Shown: piece after piece, positions 56,324 through 64,000 of the stretch
Layout of the letters: the number at the start of each line of letters is the position of its first letter
Numbering within the stretch: the first letter of the stretch is position 1
NCBI GenBank assembly: GCA_001941225.1
Contig: MSHM01000040.1
Span: 1 to 64,000, forward strand
Origin: Oscillospiraceae bacterium Zagget12
Lineage (GTDB): Bacteria > Bacillota > Clostridia > UBA1381
Direction of reading: 5' to 3'
DNA: 64,000 nucleotides
Notes under the pieces: model-generated
The model's input: the letters and a program-made list of their open reading frames with translations, nothing else
Database searches by the model: none
Told to the model about the DNA's origin: nothing
Made by a program: the position numbers and the translations under genes

Positions 56324-57037
56324 GTGCGTGATAATGCTGCTTTAATAGAACGCGTGCGCGAGGGGGACAAGCAGGCGGAAAATATTATGGTGGAGGAAAA
56401 TATGGGATTGGTGTACAGCATAGTCAAACGATTTACAAACCGCGGCTATGACGCGGAGGATTTGGTTCAGATAGGTGCGATAGGACTTATCAAAGCGGTC
56501 AAGAAATTCAATCCTGAGTTTAACGTGCAGTTTTCTACATACGCGGTACCGATGATAACGGGAGAAATAAAGCGCTTTCTGCGCGACGACGGAGCGGTTA
56601 AGATAAGCCGAACTCTAAAGGAAAACGCGATGAAAGGCAGGCGGAGCGAGGAAATTTTAAGGAAAAAACTGAACAGACAGCCTACAATAAAGGAAATATC
56701 CCAAGAATGCGGCATTGAGGCTGAAAATTTGCTTGAGGCGTTCGAGGCGGCTGCGCCGCCGGAGAGTATATATGAAAGCATATACGATAACGGCGACAAG
56801 GAAATTCATCTTCTTGACACAATCGCGGGAGAGGAAATAGAGGAAAGCGTAATAAACAAGGTGATGATAGACGATATATTAAAGCGTCTTAAGCCGAGGG
56901 AAAAGGAGGTAATTCTTCTGCGGCATTTCAGAGGAAAAACCCAGACGGAGATAGCGGCTGTAATGGGCGTGTCACAGGTACAGATTTCAAGAATAGAGAA
57001 AAAAGCGATAGAGAGAATAAGAGGGCAGATGCCGTAA
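56324..57037 (+). CDS. sigF: RNA polymerase sigma-F factor
   Basis: A 237-residue early forespore sigma factor. Region 2 includes MGLVYSIVKRFTNRGYDAEDLVQIGAIG (shown as a motif span near residues 30-57) and FSTYAVPMITGEIKRFLRDDG follows; region 4 has the helix-turn-helix GKTQTEIAAVMGVSQVQISR. The GTG at 56324 is preferred because AGGTG is spaced five bases before it; the GTG at 56315 overlaps that box. The spoIIAA-spoIIAB-sigF order is the canonical operon. Confidence 0.95.
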   Translation: MRDNAALIERVREGDKQAENIMVEENMGLVYSIVKRFTNRGYDAEDLVQIGAIGLIKAVKKFNPEFNVQFSTYAVPMITGEIKRFLRDDGAVKISRTLKENAMKGRRSEEILRKKLNRQPTIKEISQECGIEAENLLEAFEAAAPPESIYESIYDNGDKEIHLLDTIAGEEIEESVINKVMIDDILKRLKPREKEVILLRHFRGKTQTEIAAVMGVSQVQISRIEKKAIERIRGQMP

Positions 57038-57061
57038 TTTCGGAAAAAATGTAAATATGCA

Positions 57062-57109
57062 CAAAAAAACGTCCTCGGATTGATGAAATCTGACGATGTT
57101 TTTTTTGTT
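57062..57109 (+). terminator. Terminator of the spoIIA operon
   Basis: AACGTC and GACGaTGTT pair with one bulge, GATT and AATC pair inside, and eight T residues follow. Confidence 0.75.
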
Positions 57110-57185
57110 AGCAAAGCGCAAAATCGTGGTATATATTAAGTATGTTGAATATGCACGAATATAAATACAAGGAGGTTTTGTTATA

Positions 57186-59255
57186 ATGAAAGCATACGCA
57201 ATGGACGCGATACGGAATATCGCTGTTATGGGTCACGGCAAGAGCGGCAAGACAACGCTTACGGAGGCGATGCTGTTTAACGCCAAAGCGACCGACAGAA
57301 TAGGCCGTGTCGCGGACGGAAATACCGTTACGGACTTTGACAGCGAGGAAACAAAGAGAAAGTTCAGCATTTCAACCGCGATAGCGTCTATCGAGTGGAA
57401 GGATATGAAGTACAATATGATAGACACGCCGGGATTTTTTGATTTTGTCGGCGGAGTTAAGGAGGGCCTCAGAGCGGCAGATTCGGCTCTTGTGGTTCTG
57501 AGCGGCAGGAGCGGAGTAAGCGTCGGCACGGAAAACGTGTTTAAATACGCCAAGCAAAAGGGCGTGCCTACGATGTTCTTTGTAAACAAAATTGACGATG
57601 ACAGAGCGGATTATCAGAGAACTCTCGAACAGATGAAGGAGGTATTCGGAAAAGCCGTAACGCCTTTTGTTTATCCGATACGCGAGGGCGAGGAGTTTAA
57701 GGGCTTTGTTGACGTGGTGGATATGACCGCAAGACGGTACGAGGGACAGGACAGAATAGATATTCCCGTGCCGGACGGTATGGCGGAGGTCGTGGCACCG
57801 CTGAGAGAAATGATAATGGAGGCTGTAGCTGAAACCGACGAGGCTCTTATGGTTAAATATTTCAACGGCGAGGAATTTACGTTTGACGAAATAAAGCAGG
57901 CGATAAGAAAGGGCGTTAAGGACGGAAGTATCTATCCGGTATACTGCGGCAGCGGACAGGATAATATAGGTGTGCGCTCACTTATGGACGGTATGGGCAA
58001 ATATCTTCCGGCGCCGTCCGAGATAGAGGAAATCGCGAGAGTGGCGGATACCGGCGAACCCGTGGAGCTTGTTCAGACGGAGGAGGAAACCACGGCGGCG
58101 GTTGTGTTCAAGACGATAGCCGACCCGTATGTGGGCAAAATGTCGCTTTTCCGCGTATATTCGGGAGAGGTAAAGAGCGACAGCACGCTCTATAATCCAA
58201 ACAAGGACGCGTATGAAAAGATAGGCAAAGTCTTCAATATGTGCGGAAAGAAACAGCTTGACACCAAGTCAATCAAGGCGGGCGACATAGGAGGAACCGC
58301 AAAGCTCGAGGCGACAAAAACGGGCGATACTCTTTGCGAAAAGGGCAAAAACATCATTCTTACGGGAATTGAATTTCCCGCTCCTGTTTTGTCAATGGCG
58401 GTTAAGCCGCAGGCAAAGGGTGATGAGGAAAAAATTATAAGCGGTCTTACAAAGCTTATGGAGGAGGATCCGACCTTCTCGCTTACAAACAACACGGAAA
58501 CCAAGCAGACGCTTATTAACGGTCAGGGCGAGCAGCATATTGACGTTATCGTTAGCAGACTGAAAAATAAATACGGAGTCAATGTTATACTTGATGACCC
58601 GATTGTGCCGTACCGTGAAACGATAAAGGGCAAAGCCACAGTTGAGGGAAAGCATAAGAAACAGTCGGGCGGTCACGGTCAGTACGGTCACGTTAAGATT
58701 GAGTTTGAGCCGGGCATATCCGAGGAAATGATATTTGAAGAAAACGTGTTCGGCGGCGCTGTGCCGAAGAATTATTTTCCGGCGGTTGAAAAGGGCTTGC
58801 GCGACAGCTGCCGTAAGGGCGTGCTGGCGGGTTATCCCGTTGTGAACCTTAAAGCCACCTTGCTTGACGGCTCATATCATCCGGTTGACTCGTCGGAAAT
58901 GGCGTTTAAAACCGCGGCGTCAATCGCGTACAAGGAGGGACTTAAGCAGGCAAAGCCGGTACTCCTTGAGCCTATAGGCTATCTGAAGGTGTATATACCC
59001 GAAAAAATAATGGGCGATGTAATAGGCGATATTAATAAAAGACGCGGTCAGATAATGGGTATGGGCGAGAGCGACAAGGAAGGACTTAATATGGTTGAGG
59101 CTGAGGTGCCTATGTCCGAGATGTTTAAATACGCGACGGATTTGCGCTCTATGAGCCAGGGACGCGGAATGTTCTCGTTCGAGTTCACCAGATACGAGCA
59201 GGCTCCGCCGAACGTGGCGGAAAAGGTTATCGCCGCCGCGAAAAACAACGAATAA
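57186..59255 (+). CDS. EF-G-like translational GTPase (EF-G paralogue)
   Basis: A 689-residue GTPase with the full domain set of elongation factor G. The P-loop reads GHGKSGKTTL instead of the canonical AHIDAGKTT, and the switch region reads ISTAIASIEW in place of the usual ITI-SAAT segment. DTPGFFDF and NKID are G3 and G4. The C-terminal EF-G domains IV and V are present (RGQIMGMG, FEFTRYEQAP). This pattern marks the EF-G-like group found beside a genuine fusA in many Bacillota; the role is unclear. GGAGG precedes the start. Confidence 0.88.
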   Translation: MKAYAMDAIRNIAVMGHGKSGKTTLTEAMLFNAKATDRIGRVADGNTVTDFDSEETKRKFSISTAIASIEWKDMKYNMIDTPGFFDFVGGVKEGLRAADSALVVLSGRSGVSVGTENVFKYAKQKGVPTMFFVNKIDDDRADYQRTLEQMKEVFGKAVTPFVYPIREGEEFKGFVDVVDMTARRYEGQDRIDIPVPDGMAEVVAPLREMIMEAVAETDEALMVKYFNGEEFTFDEIKQAIRKGVKDGSIYPVYCGSGQDNIGVRSLMDGMGKYLPAPSEIEEIARVADTGEPVELVQTEEETTAAVVFKTIADPYVGKMSLFRVYSGEVKSDSTLYNPNKDAYEKIGKVFNMCGKKQLDTKSIKAGDIGGTAKLEATKTGDTLCEKGKNIILTGIEFPAPVLSMAVKPQAKGDEEKIISGLTKLMEEDPTFSLTNNTETKQTLINGQGEQHIDVIVSRLKNKYGVNVILDDPIVPYRETIKGKATVEGKHKKQSGGHGQYGHVKIEFEPGISEEMIFEENVFGGAVPKNYFPAVEKGLRDSCRKGVLAGYPVVNLKATLLDGSYHPVDSSEMAFKTAASIAYKEGLKQAKPVLLEPIGYLKVYIPEKIMGDVIGDINKRRGQIMGMGESDKEGLNMVEAEVPMSEMFKYATDLRSMSQGRGMFSFEFTRYEQAPPNVAEKVIAAAKNNE

Positions 59256-59265
59256 ATTTGAAAAT

Positions 59266-59293
59266 CCGAAACGGCGGATTTCGCCGTTTTCGG
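59266..59293 (+). terminator. Hairpin after the EF-G-like gene
   Basis: CCGAAACGGCG and CGCCGTTTTCGG pair around GATTT, 11 bases after the stop codon. The following T-tract is weak, so it may act as a 3' stabiliser as well as a terminator. Confidence 0.6.
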
Positions 59294-59392
59294 GTTGAAA
59301 AAATGCAAACTCGAATATGTTTAGTTATTTTTACTAAAGAATAAAAAGTTTTTTTGTGAATTATACGACTAACATTTTTTGAGCAAATATGT

Positions 59393-59483
59393 TATTATAT
59401 ATTTAACGAAAATAAATAAAAATTATTTTGCGAAATGATTCGCCGACGGAAAGAACCGTATAGCTTTCCGCGAATGCTTTCGC
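59393..59483 (+). promoter_or_regulatory. Promoter -10 and twin-hairpin leader of the sugar ATPase gene
   Basis: An extended -10 (TGTTATTAT, ending 59398) is followed by three close hairpins: GCGAA-ATGA-TTCGC (59430-59443), CGGAAAG with CTTTCCG (59447-59470) and GCGAA-TGCT-TTCGC (59470-59483). The first and third have identical stems. The third abuts the ribosome binding site AGAGAGGGG, so it may affect translation or mRNA stability. No known riboswitch was matched. Confidence 0.5.
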
Positions 59484-59504
59484 AGAGAGAGGGGATTTAA
59501 TAAA

Positions 59505-60614
59505 ATGGCAGATTTACAACTAAAACACATTTACAAGAGATACGCAGGCGGTGTTACGGCTGTAAGCGACTTCACTCTTGACATCGAAGACAAGGAATTT
59601 ATTATCCTTGTAGGTCCTTCGGGCTGCGGTAAGTCCACAACTCTTAGAATGGTAGCCGGTCTTGAGGAAATCTCAGAGGGTGAATTGTACATAGGCGGAC
59701 GCCTTATGAACGATGTAGCTCCTAAGGACAGAGATATTGCAATGGTTTTCCAGAACTATGCTCTTTATCCGCATATGACTGTATTTGACAATATGGCATT
59801 TGGTCTTAAGCTGAGAAAGACTCCCAAAGATGAAATCAAAAAGCGCGTTACCGAGGCTGCAAGAATTCTTGACATCGAGCATCTTCTTGACAGAAAGCCG
59901 AAGGCTCTTTCGGGCGGTCAAAGACAGCGTGTTGCTATGGGACGTGCGATAGTCCGCGATCCTAAGGTATTCCTTATGGACGAACCTCTTTCAAACCTTG
60001 ACGCTAAGTTGAGAGTTGCGATGAGAACAGAGATTAAGAAACTTCATAATAAACTTCAGACAACATTTATCTACGTTACTCATGACCAGACAGAGGCTAT
60101 GACGATGGGTACAAGAATCGTTGTTATAAAGGACGGAATTGTTCAGCAGGTTGACACTCCGGCAAATCTTTACTCAAAGCCGGTTAATGTATTCGTTGCA
60201 GGCTTTATCGGTTCACCGCAGATGAACTTTATCACAGCTACTCTCAGCAAAGAGGGTGACGGTGTATACGCATCATTCGGCGATAACAAGATTAAGATTC
60301 CTGAAGGAAAGGTAACAGCTGAGCTTAAGGGTTACATAGGCAAAGAGGTTGTTCTCGGTATCAGACCTGAGGATATTCACGATGACGAGGCGTTTATCTC
60401 AAGCAGACCCGAGGCGGTATGTAACGCATACGTTGAAGTTACCGAAATGATGGGTGCGGAAACATATCTGTATCTTGAAATTGCCGGCGAGCAGTTCACA
60501 GCAAGAGTTAATCAGCGTTCAACAGCTCAGTTGGGCGATACGATTAAGGTTGCGTTTGAAACAAATAAGCTGCATATCTTCGATAAGGATACAGAGCTTG
60601 CTCTTGTTCATTAA
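59505..60614 (+). CDS. Sugar ABC transporter ATPase, UgpC/MsmX type
   Basis: A 369-residue CUT1-family ATPase with Walker A GPSGCGKST, signature LSGGQRQRVAMGRA, Walker B FLMDEPLSNLD and a C-terminal OB-fold regulatory domain (about residues 240-369). Such orphan ATPases energise many carbohydrate importers encoded elsewhere, as MsmX does in Bacillus subtilis. No permease or binding protein is adjacent. Its codon use is visibly biased (AGA, CTT, AAG, GGT) and less GC-rich than neighbouring genes, consistent with high expression. Confidence 0.92.
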   Translation: MADLQLKHIYKRYAGGVTAVSDFTLDIEDKEFIILVGPSGCGKSTTLRMVAGLEEISEGELYIGGRLMNDVAPKDRDIAMVFQNYALYPHMTVFDNMAFGLKLRKTPKDEIKKRVTEAARILDIEHLLDRKPKALSGGQRQRVAMGRAIVRDPKVFLMDEPLSNLDAKLRVAMRTEIKKLHNKLQTTFIYVTHDQTEAMTMGTRIVVIKDGIVQQVDTPANLYSKPVNVFVAGFIGSPQMNFITATLSKEGDGVYASFGDNKIKIPEGKVTAELKGYIGKEVVLGIRPEDIHDDEAFISSRPEAVCNAYVEVTEMMGAETYLYLEIAGEQFTARVNQRSTAQLGDTIKVAFETNKLHIFDKDTELALVH

Positions 60615-60636
60615 TTTGAAAGCAATACTAATGCAA

Positions 60637-60670
60637 AAAAGGTCATACTCCGTTGGGAGTGTGACCTTTT
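60637..60670 (+). terminator. Terminator of the sugar ATPase gene
   Basis: AAAAGGTCA and TGACCTTTT form the outer stem, with ACTCC and GGAGT inside. Confidence 0.92.
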
Positions 60671-60695
60671 CATATTAACCGATGTAAAGATGTTC

Positions 60696-60830
60696 CTAAA
60701 GGCGGCACGAATTTTTTATGATTTTTTCCAATGCCAACGCTTTTTCGACAACCTCTTTATCCGTCAGATTAAAGTTTTTTGAGATTAAAACTCTTTCAAA
60801 TTCTTTTCTTTCCTGTTCGATATTATTCAT
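60696..60830 (-). CDS. Spo0E-like small regulator (divergent)
   Basis: A 44-residue protein. The C-terminal half (SKNFNLTDKEVVEKALALEKII) follows the layout of Spo0E-family aspartyl-phosphate phosphatases, in which a SQELDKLI motif dephosphorylates Spo0A. Here that motif reads ALALEKII, with Glu where the family has the key Asp, so activity may be lost or altered. The ATG at 60830 was chosen for AAAGGGAG on the minus strand; an ORF start 19 codons earlier lacks one. Confidence 0.65.
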   Translation of the reverse strand: MNNIEQERKEFERVLISKNFNLTDKEVVEKALALEKIIKNSCRL

Positions 60831-60901
60831 ATGTATTTTCTCCCTTTCGCATTTTGACATTTTCTTTCGGTTTATTTCATAAACCACTGCCTGTTGTATT
60901 T

Positions 60902-60948
60902 ATTTTACAATAAATAACAAAAAATGTCAATATATTGTGGTCGAAAAA
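60902..60948 (-). promoter_or_regulatory. Promoter of the Spo0E-like gene with an upstream Spo0A-box-like site
   Basis: On the minus strand TTGACA (60925-60930) and TAAAAT (60902-60907) are exactly 17 bases apart. On the plus strand TGGTCGAAAAA at 60938-60948 is one base from a Spo0A box and lies eight bases upstream of the -35. Confidence 0.6.
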
Positions 60949-60979
60949 CGGCAAGTTTCGTATGACAGGAAAACAGAAT

Positions 60980-60989
60980 ATTCGACAAA
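60980..60989. promoter_or_regulatory. Second Spo0A-box-like site at the end of lgt
   Basis: ATTCGACAAA is, on the other strand, TTTGTCGAAT, a near match to the Spo0A-box core. It ends at the lgt stop codon and about 50 bases upstream of the Spo0E-like promoter. Confidence 0.4.
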
Positions 60990-61787
60990 TCACTTGTTTT
61001 CACTTTTCGATGGTTTCAGCTGCAAATATACAAAGCACACCGCTGAGGCTATTATAAGCACTGCGGCGACAAGCTGCGATATGCCGAGCACATTCGGTAT
61101 AACGTACAGTATATATGTCGGATTTCTCATACCCTCAAGGAAAATTCTGCCCAGCGAGTACCAGAAAATATAGAAACAGAATACCTGTCCGTCGTTCTTT
61201 TTCCTGTCGCGGAAAATTAAAAGGATAATAAGTCCCAATATGTTCCACACCGATTCATACAGAAATACAGGGTGAACCGCCGCCGCGCCGTTTATGGACA
61301 TAGCGAACAAGTTATCCGTTTCGCCGCCGAAAACCTCGGCATTGACAAAGTTGCCGAATCTGCCTATTGCCTGACCGATTAAAAGTCCGGGCGCGCACAC
61401 GTCAAAAACCTTTGCCGTATCGAGCTTTTTAATGCGGCAGTAGATAAAGGCGGAAATCGCCGCGCCTATAATGCCGCCGTAAATGGCAAGACCGCCGTTC
61501 CATATCTTGAACATATCCGCAACGGAGTCGAACTCGTCCAAAGCAAACAGCACATAATATATTCTTGCGCCTATAATGCCGGCTATAAGCCCGATAAGCG
61601 CTATGTCCCATATATTATCCTTGTTCACTCCGCGCTTGCCGCAGGTCTTGTAAACGAACAACAGTCCAAAAAGAAATCCGGTCAGAATTATAAGCGCGTA
61701 CCAATATATCGGCTTGGAGCCGATATGAAACGCGACGGGATTTATATTAAAGGTAATGCCCAAATTCGGAAAGGAAATTACATTCAT
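60990..61787 (-). CDS. lgt: Prolipoprotein diacylglyceryl transferase
   Basis: A 265-residue membrane enzyme that attaches diacylglycerol to the lipobox Cys of prelipoproteins. The signature GQAIGRFGNFVNAEVFG near residue 140 contains the essential Arg and Asn, and HPVFLYES and GRIFLEGMR also fit. About seven membrane helices are visible. It starts five bases after tex, and its ribosome binding site lies in the end of that gene. Confidence 0.95.
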   Translation of the reverse strand: MNVISFPNLGITFNINPVAFHIGSKPIYWYALIILTGFLFGLLFVYKTCGKRGVNKDNIWDIALIGLIAGIIGARIYYVLFALDEFDSVADMFKIWNGGLAIYGGIIGAAISAFIYCRIKKLDTAKVFDVCAPGLLIGQAIGRFGNFVNAEVFGGETDNLFAMSINGAAAVHPVFLYESVWNILGLIILLIFRDRKKNDGQVFCFYIFWYSLGRIFLEGMRNPTYILYVIPNVLGISQLVAAVLIIASAVCFVYLQLKPSKSENK

Positions 61788-61792
61788 ATTAT

Positions 61793-63955
61793 TTATGCCT
61801 CCTTTATGGAAAGTGAAATTCGTTTTTTCTTCGCGTCAACCTCAAGCACGCGAACCTTTACAATATCGCCGACCGAAAGCACATCTGTGGGGTGCTTGAT
61901 ATATCTGTCGCAAATCTGCGATATATGAACCAGTCCGTCCTGATGCACGCCGATGTCAACAAACGCTCCGAAATCTATGACGTTTCGCACGGTGCCTGTC
62001 AGCACCATATCGGGTTTTAAGTCCTCCATTGACAGAATATCGCTGCGAAGTATCGGCTGCGGCAGCTCCTCGCGCGGGTCGCGCCCTTTCTTCATAATGC
62101 TGTCGGCAATGTCGTTAAGGGTTATTTCGCCTATGCCGAGCCTTTCGGCAAGCTCGGCGGAGCTTACGCGGGAGAGCTTTTTCTTTAAATCGCTTATATT
62201 TCCGCTTTGCACGTCCTCATCGGTATAGCCGAGGAATTTCAGCAGCTCCTCAGCCGCGGCATAGCTTTCCGGATGTACCGAGGTGTTGTCGAGCGGGTTG
62301 GCGCCGTCCGTAATTCTCAGAAATCCCGCGCATTGCTCAAACGCCTTCGCTCCGAGCTTGGGAACCTTAAGCAAATCCCTTCGCGTGTTGAATTTTCCGT
62401 TTTCCTCACGGTAGGTGATAATGTTTTTTGAAACGGTCTTGTTTATACCGGCGACGTATGCGAGCAGCGACGGCGACGCGGTATTGAGGTCAACGCCGAC
62501 GCTGTTTACGCAGCTTTCGACCACTCCGCCCAAAGCCTCGCCCAATCGCTTTTGGTTCATATCGTGCTGATATTGTCCCACGCCTATTGATTTCGGGTCT
62601 ATCTTCACAAGCTCCGCCAGCGGATCCTGCACGCGGCGCGCGATTGACACGGCGCTCCTCAAGGCTACGTCGTACTGCGGAAATTCCTCCGTGGCGAGCT
62701 TTGACGCGCTGTAAACGGACGCGCCCGCCTCGTTGGTCATAATGTAATAAACCTCTCTGTCAAGTCCCTTTAAAAGCTCGGAAATGAATATTTCGCTTTC
62801 CTTGGACGCGGTTCCGTTTCCTATTGAAATCAGGTTTACATTATTTTTCACAATCATACCGGTGAGCTGCTTTTTTGCTTTATCCTTGTCGTGATGAGGG
62901 AGAGTGCAGTATACCACGCTTGTGTCAAGCACCTTGCCCGTTTCGTCAACCACGGCGACCTTGCAGCCCGTTCTGTAGCCCGGGTCAAACCCCATTACGA
63001 TTTTGCCCTTTATCGGCGGCTGCAGCAAAAGACCCGAAAGATTTTGATTAAATACCTTTATGGACGCCTCCTCGGCATTTTCCGTGAGCATATTGCGGAT
63101 TTCGGTGGCTATGGACGGAGCTATAAGACGCTTGTAGCTGTCCGCGGCGGCACTTTTTACGTAGCGCGTTGACGGCGCCTCGATTTTCGGTGTGAGGCGG
63201 CGGAAAAGATAATTGTGTATCTTATCCTCGTCCATATCTATTTTAACCGAGAGAAAGCCCTCCTTTTCGCCGCGGTTGACAGCCAAAACCCTATGGTTGG
63301 CTATTCTTTTTATCGGCTCCGCGAAATCGTAATAAAGGCGGTATACGCTGTCCTCCTCGGCAGCCGCTTTTGACACAAGAAGTCCCTCGTTTACGGTTCT
63401 TGTTCTTATATCCTTGCGGTATTCGGCGTTGTCGCTTATGTCCTCGGCGATTATGTCCATCGCACCGGCTATTGTGTCCTCCGCTGTTTCAACGCCCTTT
63501 TCGGCATCGATAAAATCAAGCGCGAGGGATTCGATATTGTCGCCCCTGTTTTGCGCCGCGATAATCTCGGCTAACGATTCAAGTCCCTTTTCCTTAGCTA
63601 TTGTCGCTCTCGTGCGGCGTTTCGGACGGAACGGACGGTATATATCCTCCAGCTCCGACAGCGTTGCGGCATTGTCTATAGCCGCGCAAATCTCGTCCGT
63701 GAGCTTTCCTTGCTCATTGATAAGACGTGAAATTTCCTCTTTTTTGTTTTCGAGATTACGCAGATAGTTAAGACGCTCGTATAAATCGCGCAGCACCTCG
63801 TCGCTCAGCGACCCCGTAGCCTCTTTTCTGTACCGAGCGATAAACGGTATCGTATTGCCGTCGTCGATAAGCTTTACGGTGTTTTCCGCCTGAGCCTTAT
63901 GCAGATTGAATTCCGACATAAGAAGTGAGATAATTTTGCTTTCAGAATTGCCCAT
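61793..63955 (-). CDS. tex: Tex-family S1 RNA-binding protein
   Basis: A 720-residue transcription accessory protein. The N-terminal Tex domains (ENTVKLIDDGNTIPFIARYR) lead into a YqgF-like RNase H fold (GFDPGYRTGCKVAVVDETG), a helix-hairpin-helix stretch (VGVDLNTASPSLLAYVAGI) and a C-terminal S1 domain (MVLTGTVRNVIDFGAFVDIG). GGAGG lies before the start at 63955. The remaining 45 bases to the right edge hold only its leader. Confidence 0.95.
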   Translation of the reverse strand: MGNSESKIISLLMSEFNLHKAQAENTVKLIDDGNTIPFIARYRKEATGSLSDEVLRDLYERLNYLRNLENKKEEISRLINEQGKLTDEICAAIDNAATLSELEDIYRPFRPKRRTRATIAKEKGLESLAEIIAAQNRGDNIESLALDFIDAEKGVETAEDTIAGAMDIIAEDISDNAEYRKDIRTRTVNEGLLVSKAAAEEDSVYRLYYDFAEPIKRIANHRVLAVNRGEKEGFLSVKIDMDEDKIHNYLFRRLTPKIEAPSTRYVKSAAADSYKRLIAPSIATEIRNMLTENAEEASIKVFNQNLSGLLLQPPIKGKIVMGFDPGYRTGCKVAVVDETGKVLDTSVVYCTLPHHDKDKAKKQLTGMIVKNNVNLISIGNGTASKESEIFISELLKGLDREVYYIMTNEAGASVYSASKLATEEFPQYDVALRSAVSIARRVQDPLAELVKIDPKSIGVGQYQHDMNQKRLGEALGGVVESCVNSVGVDLNTASPSLLAYVAGINKTVSKNIITYREENGKFNTRRDLLKVPKLGAKAFEQCAGFLRITDGANPLDNTSVHPESYAAAEELLKFLGYTDEDVQSGNISDLKKKLSRVSSAELAERLGIGEITLNDIADSIMKKGRDPREELPQPILRSDILSMEDLKPDMVLTGTVRNVIDFGAFVDIGVHQDGLVHISQICDRYIKHPTDVLSVGDIVKVRVLEVDAKKKRISLSIKEA

Positions 63956-64000
63956 ATGTAATATCCTCCAAAAATTTAAGTGTCTTAATGAAATTATTTT

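Overview
The window reads as a chromosomal segment of an endospore-forming, S-layer-bearing member of class Clostridia (Bacillota), plausibly a pectin- or plant-fibre-associated gut bacterium. The evidence is the spoIIAA-spoIIAB-sigF operon, a Spo0E-like protein, SLH domains, AddAB instead of RecBCD, a V-type ATPase, the DapL route to diaminopimelate, strong AGGAGG-type ribosome binding sites and many TTGACA-N17-TATAAT promoters. No rRNA, tRNA, CRISPR array, insertion sequence or prophage was recognised. The genus cannot be fixed from the sequence alone.

Layout. 1-16.3 kb is mainly a cell-surface region: a 1434-residue secreted SGNH hydrolase with an acidic TDGD repeat, a secreted Cthe_2159-like beta-helix protein with Gly/Met-rich segments, adenine deaminase on the minus strand, and an operon of HlyD/MacA-type adaptor, MacB-like ATPase, MacB-like permease and an SLH protein. 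16.5-26.5 kb holds an HD-domain protein, a small membrane protein, a XerS-like tyrosine recombinase, addB-addA and a small anchored coiled-coil protein. 26.5-37.2 kb is a nitrogen and diaminopimelate block: glnA, an ANTAR-domain regulator, dapF, dapL, gltB and gltD. 37.3-44.1 kb carries radC, hom-thrB-aspartokinase, rlmB, an ACT protein and a DUF711 protein. 44.1-52.7 kb is a nine-gene V-type ATPase operon. 52.7-64 kb has a small export-type membrane protein, a lipid kinase, ruvX, a DUF1292 gene, a structured ncRNA candidate, the spoIIA operon, an EF-G paralogue, an orphan sugar-ABC ATPase, a Spo0E-like gene, lgt and tex.

How it fits together. The clearest regulatory story is nitrogen assimilation. 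glnA and gltB each have a strong promoter followed by a leader that can fold either into a hairpin with an A1/G4 hexaloop, as recognised by ANTAR proteins, or into an overlapping intrinsic terminator. The two leaders share the same terminator 3' arm, and the ANTAR protein is encoded directly after glnA. This suggests a local antitermination circuit for GS and GOGAT. A second thread is sporulation: a Spo0A-box-like site and a sigma-H-like promoter precede spoIIAA, and similar boxes lie upstream of the Spo0E-like gene. A third is the cell envelope: a MacAB-like exporter is co-transcribed with an SLH surface protein, and the adaptor and a nearby secreted protein share Gly/Met-rich tails.

Intergenic stretches over 300 bases are 9030-9472 (promoter plus structured leader of the exporter operon), 30649-31011 (promoter, attenuator and a branched palindromic element before gltB) and 55129-55554 (a ncRNA candidate plus the spoIIA control region).
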